DNA of 35,556 nucleotides from a virus. Positions 21,881-31,264 of this stretch are shown piece after piece. The position numbers were made by a program, and so were the translations under genes. Position 1 is the stretch's first letter. Each line of letters opens with the position of its first letter. The notes under the pieces were generated by a model that was not told the origin of the DNA, did no database searches, and saw only the letters and a program-made list of their open reading frames with translations. The DNA lies in the IMG/VR virus record IMGVR_UViG_3300042456_000571, positions 1 through 35,556 of that record; one strand, 5' to 3'.

Positions 21881-22612
21881 ATGATACCAGTAGATAGTTT
21901 ATTATACAAGATCGATCAGAAACTAAATAAACTATCAACTAATGAGCACCAACAGATTCAACTAGAAGACAAAATCTTAGCTCTGAATGAAGCTCAGATT
22001 AAGTTGATAAAACAAAAGATTGATGGCATTAGTGTTGCTAGTCAATTAGGGCAAGATTCATTTAAGAAACGTTATGAAGACTTACAAAGTCTTATAATGA
22101 ATTATAATCATCAGCCTTTAGATCTTACGTTAAAGAATGTTGAATTGAATCAATGGTGTACATATGTACATCAACTGACTCCAAAATATATGTTCTATAT
22201 AGATTCATATTTATTGGCAGATAAAGGTAGATGTAAAGATAGAAAGATTTGGATTAATAGAGATCTTGCAAAACATGGTGATCTACAGTTTATATTAAAC
22301 AATGATCATTACAGACCAAGTTTTGAATATCAAGAAACATTCAACTCTTTGTCATCAGATGAGATAAGTTACTTTACAGATGGTACCTTTACTCCAACAA
22401 AAGTTTACATGATGTACATGAGATATCCTCAATATATAAATAAAGCAGGATACATAATGTTAGATGGGCAACCATCATTTGATCAAGATTGTGAACTTGA
22501 ATTATATTTAGAAGATGAATTGTTAGATTTAACAGTACAAAATCTAGCAATGTATACTGAAAACTCTGCAGCAGTTCAAAGTGCTCAGTTCAGAATACAA
22601 ACAAACGAATAA
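21881..22612 (+). CDS. Probable virion protein, ring/adaptor-like (243 aa)
   Basis: Residues 1-60 form a charged helix (LYKIDQKLNKLSTNEHQQIQ, then LEDKILALNEAQIKLIKQKI), followed by a beta-rich core (about 85-180, with YVHQLTPKYMFYIDSYLLAD) and a C-terminal helix (CELELYLEDELLDLTVQNLA, MYTENSAAVQ). A central beta core with a final 'LxLxxEL..L.V.....Y.E' helix resembles adaptor or ring proteins under the portal in crAss-like and other podoviruses. It is inferred from layout and the neighbouring genes. Confidence 0.7.
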   Translation: MIPVDSLLYKIDQKLNKLSTNEHQQIQLEDKILALNEAQIKLIKQKIDGISVASQLGQDSFKKRYEDLQSLIMNYNHQPLDLTLKNVELNQWCTYVHQLTPKYMFYIDSYLLADKGRCKDRKIWINRDLAKHGDLQFILNNDHYRPSFEYQETFNSLSSDEISYFTDGTFTPTKVYMMYMRYPQYINKAGYIMLDGQPSFDQDCELELYLEDELLDLTVQNLAMYTENSAAVQSAQFRIQTNE

Positions 22613-22640
22613 ACTTTATTAACATTTAAAATAAATAAAA

Positions 22641-23816
22641 ATGGCTGATTTTTCATTAACCACGTTATTCGTGGTTCCAGTAGGGCAAACCTCTGTCCCT
22701 AGCTCTGGCTCAATTTCTACCCAAGACTTAGATCCTGGTCAAGTAGGTATTTTTGGTAGCAACTACGCAGCAGTAGATGCTACTGACATTGCTTCTTCTC
22801 CTTACTTCTATGTAGCTCAAGGTAGAACAAATACTTATTTACAAGGATCTAAAAGATCTGACAAAATTTCTGGATGCCCTTCAGGATCTTCTTGTAAATC
22901 TAACGTAACAGAATGGTACAAAGTTTCTGCTTGTCCAACTGCTGCTAACCAAATTACTGATGTAACTAATTTCACTGTACAATGTGGAGAAAGCATCACG
23001 TTAACTTTACGTGCTCACTCTTCTTACATTGATACATTGTATTTCAATGGTTTCACTCGTTCAGTAACTATTCAAGCTCCATGTTGTAATTGTGATGACA
23101 ATCCATGTGCTGATGTAAGTGATAACATTATCATCGACTTATTGATTGCTAAATTAAGACAACAAGCTCCAGGTAACAACCCTGATAACATTAGCTTCAA
23201 TACATTCTTTACATTTGAAAATGTAGGTGGAACTATCTTACGTATTACAGGAAAACCATTAACTAAATATGGTCAACCTTGTGATATCGCAGCGTTCCCA
23301 TTTGAATATGATAGATTGTGGTTCCGTACATTTGTATACGCTGGTCCAGCTACTACTGCTGACTTTATCGTTGCAGATGCTTGTAACTATGTTGCTACTC
23401 CTGTTGTTCAACAACGTGCTTCTTATCCTACTGGTACATCTGCAGAGATTGCTCAATTAGAGAAAAACTTCTACAGCTACCAAGCAGGTTACTTGAAACA
23501 TTTATATAGAATGAATGGATACAACGAGAACTTCGAATCTTGGGTATCTGATGGTGCAACTTACAACACATTCTATATCAGATTCAACGAGTATAACAAA
23601 TCTGAATACCAATGGGGTGATTATATCATGGAAGATTCTACAGTGATTCTTGCTGTTCCTAATGGTGGTTCTGCTCTTACTGCTGGATTTGAAGCAATCT
23701 TAGTTGCTGGTTTAGGTGCTGTTGTAGATCAAGGAATTCCTTGTATTACTACCACTTCTACTACAACTGGTGTCCCTGCATCAACAACAACTACTACTTC
23801 TACTCAAATCCCTTAA
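22641..23816 (+). CDS. Virion protein with C-terminal Thr-rich end (391 aa)
   Basis: The product is rich in Ser, Thr, Gly and aromatic residues, has Cys clusters (CPSGSSCK, APCCNCDDNPCAD) and ends in CITTTSTTTGVPASTTTTTS. The C-terminal Thr-rich segment is the same linker found in the fibre genes downstream, here without an attached module. It is probably a surface protein such as a head fibre or decoration. Codon use resembles the capsid gene, suggesting high expression. Confidence 0.75.
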   Translation: MADFSLTTLFVVPVGQTSVPSSGSISTQDLDPGQVGIFGSNYAAVDATDIASSPYFYVAQGRTNTYLQGSKRSDKISGCPSGSSCKSNVTEWYKVSACPTAANQITDVTNFTVQCGESITLTLRAHSSYIDTLYFNGFTRSVTIQAPCCNCDDNPCADVSDNIIIDLLIAKLRQQAPGNNPDNISFNTFFTFENVGGTILRITGKPLTKYGQPCDIAAFPFEYDRLWFRTFVYAGPATTADFIVADACNYVATPVVQQRASYPTGTSAEIAQLEKNFYSYQAGYLKHLYRMNGYNENFESWVSDGATYNTFYIRFNEYNKSEYQWGDYIMEDSTVILAVPNGGSALTAGFEAILVAGLGAVVDQGIPCITTTSTTTGVPASTTTTTSTQIP

Positions 23817-23846
23817 GGATAAAGAATAGTAAAATTAATAATAACC

Positions 23847-23893
23847 TATGCCAGGGGAAAGAGGATAACTCATATTCCTCTGGCATATTTATT
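23847..23893 (+). terminator. Intrinsic terminator
   Basis: The 11-bp stem TATGCCAGGGG / CCTCTGGCATA (one G-U) has a 19-base loop and is followed by TTTATTT. It ends just before the start at 23904, so the next gene either has its own promoter or depends on read-through. Confidence 0.75.
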
Positions 23894-23903
23894 TAAAAAC
23901 AAC

Positions 23904-24467
23904 ATGGCAAACTTACAATTAGATATACTAGTAGTACCTACTTACGATGTTAATACTCTTGGTGTTGCAGACGCTTCTGTATATCCTACCAATCCTCCAG
24001 TGGTCTCAGCACCATCTATTGAGATTGAAATACCAGGATTCGGAACCAAGATAGTACCTTTTGTTCCTGACCAATTAAATGTATTTACATCATCTAATTT
24101 AGGGATAACAGATCCTGGTTGTAATCAACCACTTCCAGATGGAGTGTACAGATTAAGATATTCTGTTGCTCCTGCATATCAAAATTATGTTGAGAAAACA
24201 ATATTACGTGTTGACAAGCTTCAAGAGAAGTTTGACAATGCGTTTTTGCAATTAAATATGATGGAGTGCGATAGAGCACTTAAAACACAATCTAGTGTGC
24301 AATTAAACACGATTAACTTCTTTATTCAAGGAGCGATTGCAGCAGCTAATAACTGTGCAGAATATGAATCAAACACATTATATGCTCAAGCAGATAATAT
24401 GTTAGATAACTTTTTAAGAACCAACTGTGGTTGTTCTGGTAACAACTACTTATTAAACTTTTATTAA
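23904..24467 (+). CDS. Conserved virion protein, possible tail/neck (187 aa)
   Basis: The first half is beta-rich (MANLQLDILVVPTYDVNTLG, then IEIEIPGFGTKIVPFVPDQL) with a 'NLGITD.GC..PLPDGVYRLRYSVAP' part, and the second half helical, with Cys in MMECDRAL, AANNCAEYES and RTNCGCSGN. A beta domain followed by a helical C-terminal region is the layout of small tail or baseplate-type proteins in this phage group. Function is not visible. Confidence 0.7.
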   Translation: MANLQLDILVVPTYDVNTLGVADASVYPTNPPVVSAPSIEIEIPGFGTKIVPFVPDQLNVFTSSNLGITDPGCNQPLPDGVYRLRYSVAPAYQNYVEKTILRVDKLQEKFDNAFLQLNMMECDRALKTQSSVQLNTINFFIQGAIAAANNCAEYESNTLYAQADNMLDNFLRTNCGCSGNNYLLNFY

Positions 24468-24469
24468 TT

Positions 24470-24565
24470 ATGGCACAATGTAATTCATGTGGAGCTAAAG
24501 TGGGATGTGGATGTCAATTAACCAATGGGTTATGTGGCACATGCGCTGCTAAAGTAAATAAATAA
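24470..24565 (+). CDS. Cys-rich mini protein (31 aa), zinc-ribbon-like
   Basis: The frame starts at 24470, two bases after the previous stop, and encodes MAQCNSCGAKVGCGCQLTNG followed by LCGTCAAKVNK. C4xxC7, C13xC15 and C22xxC25 give a zinc ribbon-like arrangement. It is too regular to be chance and fills the gap before the fibre genes. Similar small zinc peptides occur near tail genes of related phages as I recall, but no function is known. Confidence 0.75.
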   Translation: MAQCNSCGAKVGCGCQLTNGLCGTCAAKVNK

Positions 24566-24576
24566 AAATCGCTATT

Positions 24577-26499
24577 ATGTTATCACCAAGATTAACAAAT
24601 TGCCCAGAATGTGCTGACATTCCTTCTTTGCTTAAAAAAATAGATTGCAAGTTAGCAGAACTTGGTAATAATTTGTACAACAATATTTCATATATGTTGA
24701 ACAAACCTATACCTGCTGGTGACATTCTTCAGTTAATAGGCTATAGAAGAATACTAACTTATAAGTATTGTAATCCTAACTATGTACATAAATACTCTGT
24801 GCAAATGATTGCTAGTAGAGTGATACGTTTAACAGTAGGATGTGTTAGTAGATGTAATGAACCTGAGCGTTGTTTAGAAGATCCTTGTGATATTACAATT
24901 GTAGCAAATCCTACAACTACTAGTACAAGTACAATTGCACCTAGCACAACAACAACTAGTACAAGTTCTAGTAGCACTACAACTACTAGTACAACTGTAC
25001 AACCAACCACTACCACAACTACAACACAAGAACCAACCACAACCACTACAAGTTCTAGTTCTACTAGCACAACTACTAGTACTAGTTCTTCAACAACTAC
25101 TACTACAAGTTCTAGTTCTACTAGTACAACAAGTACAACTACAGGAATACCATTTTGTGTACCAGAATGTTTTCCTTTATTTAGTAAAGGAACTGGAATA
25201 TTTATATATAAAAACTTTAGTATAACTGATTTAACATCACAAATCACAGGACCTATTCCTGTAACTGGTGATGTTGCAAACACATCAAATAAACTATGGT
25301 TGTATGGTCAAACAGATATATCTGAATATGATATAAATGGTTTCTGTCCATTCTCAGCTACATACAATAAAAATATAAATCTAGCTTCTGGATTATTTGG
25401 TTCAGGCATGACAGCAATTGATGATGTAACATTAGTTAGTTCAATAGGAACTAACATTGTTGAGGTTGATGTATCCACTACAACTGCAGGAATAACTGTT
25501 AAGTTCCCAATGCCTACAAATAGAGATATATCAGGAGACTTAATCTACACTACATCAAATCAATTAGTTTGTTCTTACGTAGATAATATAACAAGTAATA
25601 CGTACATCACTATACATGATTATTCTACAGGAGCAATACTTGTAGATATTAATATCTCATCTATAACTTATCCTTGGGGATTATATATAGATGCAGGAGT
25701 AATACAAGTTTGTGATAACAATGGTCAAATATTCAGTCTTGATTTAGATACAGAAGTGTTAACTCTTGTTGCAAATGTAGGACAAAGCTTAAACGGAGCA
25801 TCACAAGCTCCAGAATGTGCCATATTAAATCCTATTACAACAACAACGACTACTACTGTAGAACCTACAACAACTACAACTATAGCACCAACTACAACTA
25901 CTACCACTACTGTAGATCCATGTTTAGATTGCGTAGCACATGATTTAACAATTGGAACACAAACTTGGACAGGTTGTAATTTAGATGTTACTACTTTTAG
26001 AAATGGAGATCCTATTCCAGAAGTAACTGACCCATCAGCTTGGATAGGATTAACAACTCCTGCTTGGTGTTATTATAATAACGATTCTGTAAATGGACCA
26101 ACCTATGGTAAATTATATAACTGGTATGCTGTAAATGATCCAAGAGGTTTAGCTCCAGTAGGTTACCATATTCCTAGTGATACAGAATGGACCACTTTAA
26201 CTACCTTTTTAGGTGGTTCCACTGTTGCAGGAGGTGCATTAAAACAACAAGGATTTTGTCACTGGTTAACTCAAAATACTGCTACTAACAGTAGTGGATT
26301 CTCAGGTCTTCCTGGAGGATATCGTGGTACTGGTGGAGGATTTTTTGGAAGTCTTGGTACCTATGGTAGTTTTTGGAGTACTTCACAATACGATCCTACA
26401 GCTAGTTATTTCCTTAGTTTGTTCGTTGCAGATAATACAGCAACCATACAAGTTGCCAACAATATAGATGGTCAGTCAGTACGTTTAATAAAAGATTAA
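24577..26499 (+). CDS. Modular fibre protein with FISUMP domain (640 aa)
   Basis: Four parts are visible. Residues 1-110 form a virion-anchor region with paired Cys (NCPECADI, CKLAELGNNLYNNISYMLNK). Residues 112-190 are a Thr/Ser linker. Residues about 193-423 are beta-rich repeats (DISEYDINGFC, TSNQLVCSYVDN, GLYIDAGVIQVCDN) suggesting a propeller-like domain. A second linker (about 425-448) precedes a FISUMP domain (about 452-640), recognised by IGTQTWTGCNLDV, GKLYNWYAVNDPRGLAPVGY, HIPSDTEWTTL and a final SVRLIKD. FISUMP is typical of Bacteroidota surface proteins and C-type-lectin-like folds. It probably binds a host surface sugar or protein. Confidence 0.85.
   Translation: MLSPRLTNCPECADIPSLLKKIDCKLAELGNNLYNNISYMLNKPIPAGDILQLIGYRRILTYKYCNPNYVHKYSVQMIASRVIRLTVGCVSRCNEPERCLEDPCDITIVANPTTTSTSTIAPSTTTTSTSSSSTTTTSTTVQPTTTTTTTQEPTTTTTSSSSTSTTTSTSSSTTTTTSSSSTSTTSTTTGIPFCVPECFPLFSKGTGIFIYKNFSITDLTSQITGPIPVTGDVANTSNKLWLYGQTDISEYDINGFCPFSATYNKNINLASGLFGSGMTAIDDVTLVSSIGTNIVEVDVSTTTAGITVKFPMPTNRDISGDLIYTTSNQLVCSYVDNITSNTYITIHDYSTGAILVDINISSITYPWGLYIDAGVIQVCDNNGQIFSLDLDTEVLTLVANVGQSLNGASQAPECAILNPITTTTTTTVEPTTTTTIAPTTTTTTTVDPCLDCVAHDLTIGTQTWTGCNLDVTTFRNGDPIPEVTDPSAWIGLTTPAWCYYNNDSVNGPTYGKLYNWYAVNDPRGLAPVGYHIPSDTEWTTLTTFLGGSTVAGGALKQQGFCHWLTQNTATNSSGFSGLPGGYRGTGGGFFGSLGTYGSFWSTSQYDPTASYFLSLFVADNTATIQVANNIDGQSVRLIKD
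24910..25143 (+). repeat. Thr/Ser linker DNA, (ACN/AGT)n low-complexity tract
   Basis: This 230-base tract encodes almost only Thr and Ser and is a degenerate repeat of acn and agt/tct codons, including several ACTAGT hexamers. Similar tracts occur at 25836-25915, 28002-28020, 28218-28270, 28761-28815, 29129-29238, 29950-30063, 30733-30849, 31488-31710 and 31924-31962. They give sequence homology between fibre genes and could drive module exchange. Confidence 0.8.
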
Positions 26500-26525
26500 T
26501 AATAAACACTTAAAAAATAAATAAT

Positions 26526-27629
26526 ATGTCCAATTGTTCAAATTGTTATAACGGATGTACAGAGATTGTCTCTGACAGATGTGTTAAATATACAGGAATA
26601 GATGTTCCTGTTCTAGGAATCCAAACAGGTGATTCATTATCATTTGTTGAACAATCATTGATTACATTCCTTACAGCTGCATTAAATGGTACAGGAATTA
26701 CACCAATTATAAATGATACAATCATTTGTGATCTTGTAAAACAGTATTTACCAACATGTGGAGATCTTTCATTGAATGATGTGTTAACAGCTGTTATAAA
26801 AGCTGCTTGTGATCTTCAAGAACAAGTAGATGCTATAGTTGCAGACATAGTAGTAATTAATAATGAAATAGATACAATTGAAGCTGATTACACTGTAAGA
26901 TGTCTTGTAGATGGAACACCTTCTATAACACCTTCTTCAGGAACACATGCTGTTCTTCAAGCTACAATAGATACATTATGTGCATTAGCTTTAGATCTTA
27001 GTACAAATTATGTAAGTATAGCTAACATTGATACTTATATATCAAATTATATTAATAATAATCCTGCAGCTTCATTAGTAAGTACTAAAATGATTCCTTA
27101 TGTAGCAGTTCCTTATTTCAATCCAGATCTTTCAAACTTTGATGCTACAGGAGCTGGTATAGGAAACTGGGTTAAGATTTATTTATGTAATGGTGCTAAT
27201 CCAGGTGTACCTGATTTAAGAGGAAGAGTGTTAGTAGGAACTACTACAGGAATGAACGGTGGAACACTTAACGCTGCTGTTGATCCAGCTGTACCAGGTA
27301 ACCCTGCTTACTCATTAGGAACTACTACAGGTTTAAATCAAGTTACACTTGGACCTACACAAATTCCTTCACATACACATACTATTACAAATGTTGTAAG
27401 TGTGACTGATCCTGGACATACACATAATTTAAAAGTTAATACTAATGCTGCTGGTTCAGGAAATCCAGCTTTTGAAGCTGCAAGTACACAAGGTAATTTT
27501 GCTACAGACTCTGCTCAAACAGGAGTTACTGTTAACGTAGCTTCCACAGCATCTAGTTTTGGTGGAGGACTTCCTCATCAAAATAATCAACCTGCAATTG
27601 GTTGTTACTATATTATATACATACCTTAA
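26526..27629 (+). CDS. Tail-fibre protein with collar domain (367 aa)
   Basis: The N-terminus is Cys-rich (MSNCSNCYNGCTEIVSDRCV) and followed by helical segments that may form a trimeric stalk (about 85-125, LTAVIKAACDLQEQVDAIVA). The C-terminal half is a phage tail collar domain: the phrase VPDLRGRVLVG (228-238), a central Gly-rich loop, IPSHTHTI (280-287) with a second HTHNL, and the closing HQNNQPAIGCYYIIYIP. The His residues and the 'RG.V.VG' start are the family's hallmarks. These domains sit at the tip of tail fibres. The N-terminus resembles those of the next two genes, so they may attach to the same site. Confidence 0.9.
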   Translation: MSNCSNCYNGCTEIVSDRCVKYTGIDVPVLGIQTGDSLSFVEQSLITFLTAALNGTGITPIINDTIICDLVKQYLPTCGDLSLNDVLTAVIKAACDLQEQVDAIVADIVVINNEIDTIEADYTVRCLVDGTPSITPSSGTHAVLQATIDTLCALALDLSTNYVSIANIDTYISNYINNNPAASLVSTKMIPYVAVPYFNPDLSNFDATGAGIGNWVKIYLCNGANPGVPDLRGRVLVGTTTGMNGGTLNAAVDPAVPGNPAYSLGTTTGLNQVTLGPTQIPSHTHTITNVVSVTDPGHTHNLKVNTNAAGSGNPAFEAASTQGNFATDSAQTGVTVNVASTASSFGGGLPHQNNQPAIGCYYIIYIP

Positions 27630-27641
27630 TAAATCATCAAG

Positions 27642-29555
27642 ATGGCATATCCTTTTTTACCTGTTAACCCTTGCTGCACAGATGTAGTTTTAAATACTCC
27701 TTGTGGATGTAGTTCTACAATCACCAATAGTGGTTGTAATAACAATGATCCATGTAGTACTCATTTAACTGCATCTAGCACTATTGTATATGATGGTCCT
27801 GTACTACCATGTATAGTAGCTGAACCATGTGATACACTTAATGTAATCTTACAAAAGATAGATGAGATTATTTGTAATTTATTAACACAAATAAATTATT
27901 TGAATAATCAAGTTACTAACATTACTAATCAAGTGATTGCTATTAATGGTGATATAATTAATATATATAATACATTAGGTGAGTGTTGTTCTGCAACTAC
28001 TACAACCACTACTACTACAATAGCAACTCCTTGTGAAAGCTTCTCATTAGATAATACTGGAGATGCTCCTGTAGCTATCATTATTACTGATTGTATTACA
28101 GGAGAACAAGAAGCAATTGTATTATTACCAGGAGAAACAAATATTTGTGTTGAAACAGATAGTCCTCTAACTGTTCCAGGTACAGTGATTGTTACACCAA
28201 ACGGTCCTTGTGGTCCTACAACAACAACTACCACTACTATTGTACCAACCACAACCACTACAACAACAGCTAGTGCTTGTGAGTGTTTAACTTTCCATAA
28301 TGGAGATGTTAACATTCATACTATAACTTATACAGATTGTGATGGTTCTATCAGTAGACCTATAAATATTGATCCAGATCAAACTATTCAAGTTTGCGGA
28401 TCTAATGGATTTGGTAGTGACCCTCTTGTAACTATTACTATTGGTGCAAATTGTATTGATGGAGCATGTCCAGCAGAACCAACTACTACTACAACTACTA
28501 CAATATCTTTATGTGATTGTTATGATACTGAAATTACTATATTATCAGAAACATTAGCTACTACAGATGATGGACAAATTACAGTGCTATATAATGATTG
28601 TGTAACTAATCCATTCATTAATACATATGACACTCCTGGAGTTTATTCATTAGGTTGTGTGAATTATCTTGTGGGTGTAGTTGCACTAGGAATGATTGAT
28701 TTTACAGAACAACCTATATATGTTCCAATTTCAACAGGAGCTCCTTGTTGTGATGTAGAACCAACGACAACCACTACAACTACAATAGCACCAACAACTA
28801 CAACAACTACTACTATATCAGGTTGTAATTGTGTAGATATAGTTATTAGTCAAGATGATATTGATGATGCTACAGGAAACACTCTATCATTCTTTGATGG
28901 TACAGTTGTTTTATGGCCAGAGAAAGGTGCTAGTTGTGAAGGACAATCATCTGGAGAAGATCCTCCTGCTTATTTTACAGTTGCAGGAACTTATACATAT
29001 TGCTTAAAAGCAAGTGTAATTCCTACTCTTGAATTAACATATTTAAAAGATAATGAGACAGTAACTAGTATACAAAGTGAAGTTGTTAATTTAGGAACTC
29101 CTTGTTTAGTTAATGGTGAGTGTATTCCAACCACTACCACAACTACAACAGCTGAGCCTACAACTACTACTACTAGTACAAGTAGCACAACTACAACAAC
29201 TACTACATTGGAACCAACTACAACTACTACAACAACATTTGCTGGACCTTGTACATGTTTCCAAGTTGCCATAAATCAAGCAGATATAGATGATGCTACA
29301 GGTAATACAGATCCTGGACGTGATGGTAAAGTGTATTTACAAACTGCTAAAGATTCAGCTTGTGAAGGTGGTGATATATCTGCAGAATACTCAACTTTCA
29401 CTTCAGATGGTTTCTGTATTCTAACAAGTGCAGTAAGTTCGATACAGTTATTCTATTATAAAAATAATGTTCCAATTTACTATCCAGCTACAGTTAGTGC
29501 ATATAATGTACTATATACTGCTTGTTCAGTGAATGGAGAATGTGTACCTGTATAA
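27642..29555 (+). CDS. Multi-module adhesin with five DC-type modules (637 aa)
   Basis: Residues 1-125 form the anchor: Cys pairs (PCCTDVVLNTPCGC), YDGPVLPCIVAEPCDTLNVI then LQKIDEIICNLL and a coiled-coil rich in Asn/Ile. Five modules follow, separated by runs of Thr: each begins with one or two Cys (CESFSLDN, CECLTFHN, CDCYDTEI, CNCVDIVI, CTCFQVAI), has a 'DC...G' or 'DG' turn and ends near Cys-x or GPC. Modules 4 and 5 share IDDATGN. This is an extended bead-on-string fibre, probably binding host surface. The modules look duplicated and diverged; I know of no named family. Confidence 0.8.
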   Translation: MAYPFLPVNPCCTDVVLNTPCGCSSTITNSGCNNNDPCSTHLTASSTIVYDGPVLPCIVAEPCDTLNVILQKIDEIICNLLTQINYLNNQVTNITNQVIAINGDIINIYNTLGECCSATTTTTTTTIATPCESFSLDNTGDAPVAIIITDCITGEQEAIVLLPGETNICVETDSPLTVPGTVIVTPNGPCGPTTTTTTTIVPTTTTTTTASACECLTFHNGDVNIHTITYTDCDGSISRPINIDPDQTIQVCGSNGFGSDPLVTITIGANCIDGACPAEPTTTTTTTISLCDCYDTEITILSETLATTDDGQITVLYNDCVTNPFINTYDTPGVYSLGCVNYLVGVVALGMIDFTEQPIYVPISTGAPCCDVEPTTTTTTTIAPTTTTTTTISGCNCVDIVISQDDIDDATGNTLSFFDGTVVLWPEKGASCEGQSSGEDPPAYFTVAGTYTYCLKASVIPTLELTYLKDNETVTSIQSEVVNLGTPCLVNGECIPTTTTTTTAEPTTTTTSTSSTTTTTTTLEPTTTTTTTFAGPCTCFQVAINQADIDDATGNTDPGRDGKVYLQTAKDSACEGGDISAEYSTFTSDGFCILTSAVSSIQLFYYKNNVPIYYPATVSAYNVLYTACSVNGECVPV

Positions 29556-29575
29556 ATATTAAATAAAATTATATA

Positions 29576-30484
29576 ATGGCTAATTGCTCAAACATAAATA
29601 ATACAACAATAAAAGGAACAAGTGCTGTCACATACGATAGCACTCCACTTCCTTGTACAGATGTAAATACATGTGATGGACTAAATACTATCCTTGCTAA
29701 ATTTGATGCTGTTATATGTAATGTAAAAGCTAATGTTGATTCTATTACAGAAGATGTAATGAATCTTACAGAAGATGTAATGGTTATAACAGAAGATATA
29801 ACCAATATTCAAAATCAATTGAATATATGTTGTCCTATATGTGATTTTACTGGAGTTGCAGATGAGTTACCAACTTGTGATTTTACTGGAGAAGCTGACG
29901 AATTACCATTATGTAGTTTTAGTGGAGAAACTCATCAAGTTCCAGGTCCTACAACTACAACAACAAGTTCAAGTAGCACAAGTACATCTACAAGTACTAG
30001 CACATCAACTTCTACTAGTACTAGCACAAGTACTTCTACATCAACTACTACAAGTACTACTACAGAACGTCCTATAACATTATGTGTAACTTATGAGGCA
30101 ACTGGTGGATTAGGATTTATTAATTGGACTGATTGTGATGGAAATCCTGCAACTTATGAATATGCTGGTGGTCCAGCTTACACTTTCTGTGCATTAGAAG
30201 GTTCAGTTACTACAGACCCAGGTATTACTATAACTCTTATTAGTTTAAGTTGTGGTGAACCAACTACTACTACAACCACCACTATTGCGTGTGCACAATA
30301 CACTGTAGCTACTACTTCAGGATCAGGACAAACTTATACTTATACTGATTGTAATGGAGATCCTCAGTCAGGTACTATAGGTGGGGTATCAGGATTTGAT
30401 TCTCAAACATTTTGTGCTGAATTAAACTCAGTAGTAGGTACAGGAGAAACTACAACAACATATGATGGACCTTGCACACCTTAA
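29576..30484 (+). CDS. Fibre with shared anchor and two DC-type modules (302 aa)
   Basis: The N-terminal anchor (1-90; YDSTPLPCTDVNTCDGLNTI then LAKFDAVICNV) is clearly related to that of the previous gene. A heptad-like stretch DSITEDVMNLTEDVMVITED repeats with period 7 and should form a coiled-coil. A short repeat (FTGVADELPTCDFTGEADEL) is followed by a Thr/Ser linker (about 126-162). Two modules follow, each with TDCDG or TDCNG, FCA and a terminal GPC-like Cys. It is a paralogue of its neighbour with fewer modules. Confidence 0.8.
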   Translation: MANCSNINNTTIKGTSAVTYDSTPLPCTDVNTCDGLNTILAKFDAVICNVKANVDSITEDVMNLTEDVMVITEDITNIQNQLNICCPICDFTGVADELPTCDFTGEADELPLCSFSGETHQVPGPTTTTTSSSSTSTSTSTSTSTSTSTSTSTSTSTTTSTTTERPITLCVTYEATGGLGFINWTDCDGNPATYEYAGGPAYTFCALEGSVTTDPGITITLISLSCGEPTTTTTTTIACAQYTVATTSGSGQTYTYTDCNGDPQSGTIGGVSGFDSQTFCAELNSVVGTGETTTTYDGPCTP

Positions 30485-30511
30485 TTTAAAATCAATTAAT
30501 AATAAATCAGT

Positions 30512-31252
30512 ATGATAATAGTAACAACATTAGTTATTCCTCCTGGAGGTGATGCAGGACCATTTGATCTTTATTCAAATGTAGATGGATATACAGTTCC
30601 GTTTGCAACAGGTGTATCTGCATTACAATTAGAGGCTGGTTATAGCTCAACTGTTCCTGACAATGCAACAAGTATTAAAGTAGTATCTGTTGGAATATGT
30701 ACAAACTTTATTATTCTAGATATAGATTTAATCACTACAACTACCACTACTAGTAGTTCTAGTACTAGCACATCTACAAGTACAAGTACTTCAACAAGTA
30801 CAACAAGTACAACTAGTAGTACAAGTTCAACAACTACCAGTACTACTACACCTGTACCAACAAATCCTTTATCAGGAACTTGGGATCTTGATAGTGTAAA
30901 TGCAAATGTTAGAATAACAAGTATTAATAACTTAAATGGAGAACCTGTAAGTTGCACAGGTGCAACAACTTGCGTATTTCCAATAGTTTCTGGTGGTGGA
31001 CAATATGTGGCTACACCTCCAACTTCTGATGGAACTACAGCAATTGATTCTCCATACACTGCAACATTAGTTTTGAATCTTTCTTGGATAACAGTTATAC
31101 CAGGTGCAACATATTATTTTACAATAGATGTAACTGGTCAAACTGGAGTGATTCAATATGTAACTTATGGAACACCTTTTATAACATTAAACATTGCAGG
31201 AATAGTAACAGGATCAGAAGACGTAACTATTCTATTTACTGGAACTTATTAA
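30512..31252 (+). CDS. Fibre paralogue A with N-terminal GGDAGPF domain (246 aa)
   Basis: Residues 1-74 form a domain shared with the next two genes, with GGDAGPFDLYSNVDGYTVPF, ALQLEAGYSSTVP and SIKVVSVGICTNFIILDIDL. A Thr/Ser linker (75-116) follows, then a beta-sandwich-like C-terminal domain (about 119-246) with repeated strands (YYFTIDVTGQTGVIQYVTYG). The shared front part is presumably the attachment domain, and the variable tip binds the host. It differs from the other two genes only after the linker. Confidence 0.8.
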   Translation: MIIVTTLVIPPGGDAGPFDLYSNVDGYTVPFATGVSALQLEAGYSSTVPDNATSIKVVSVGICTNFIILDIDLITTTTTTSSSSTSTSTSTSTSTSTTSTTSSTSSTTTSTTTPVPTNPLSGTWDLDSVNANVRITSINNLNGEPVSCTGATTCVFPIVSGGGQYVATPPTSDGTTAIDSPYTATLVLNLSWITVIPGATYYFTIDVTGQTGVIQYVTYGTPFITLNIAGIVTGSEDVTILFTGTY

Positions 31253-31264
31253 AATCAAATAATT

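Noticed and set aside
24910-25143. CRISPR array in the repeated fibre DNA
   Set aside because: There are no constant repeats with unique spacers; the repeats are in-frame Thr/Ser codons.
24780-25283. Antisense frames rich in Val opposite the Thr/Ser linkers (here and at 27929, 28991, 30640, 31462)
   Set aside because: Poly-Val is what antisense of Thr-codon repeats gives; they are shadows of the linkers.
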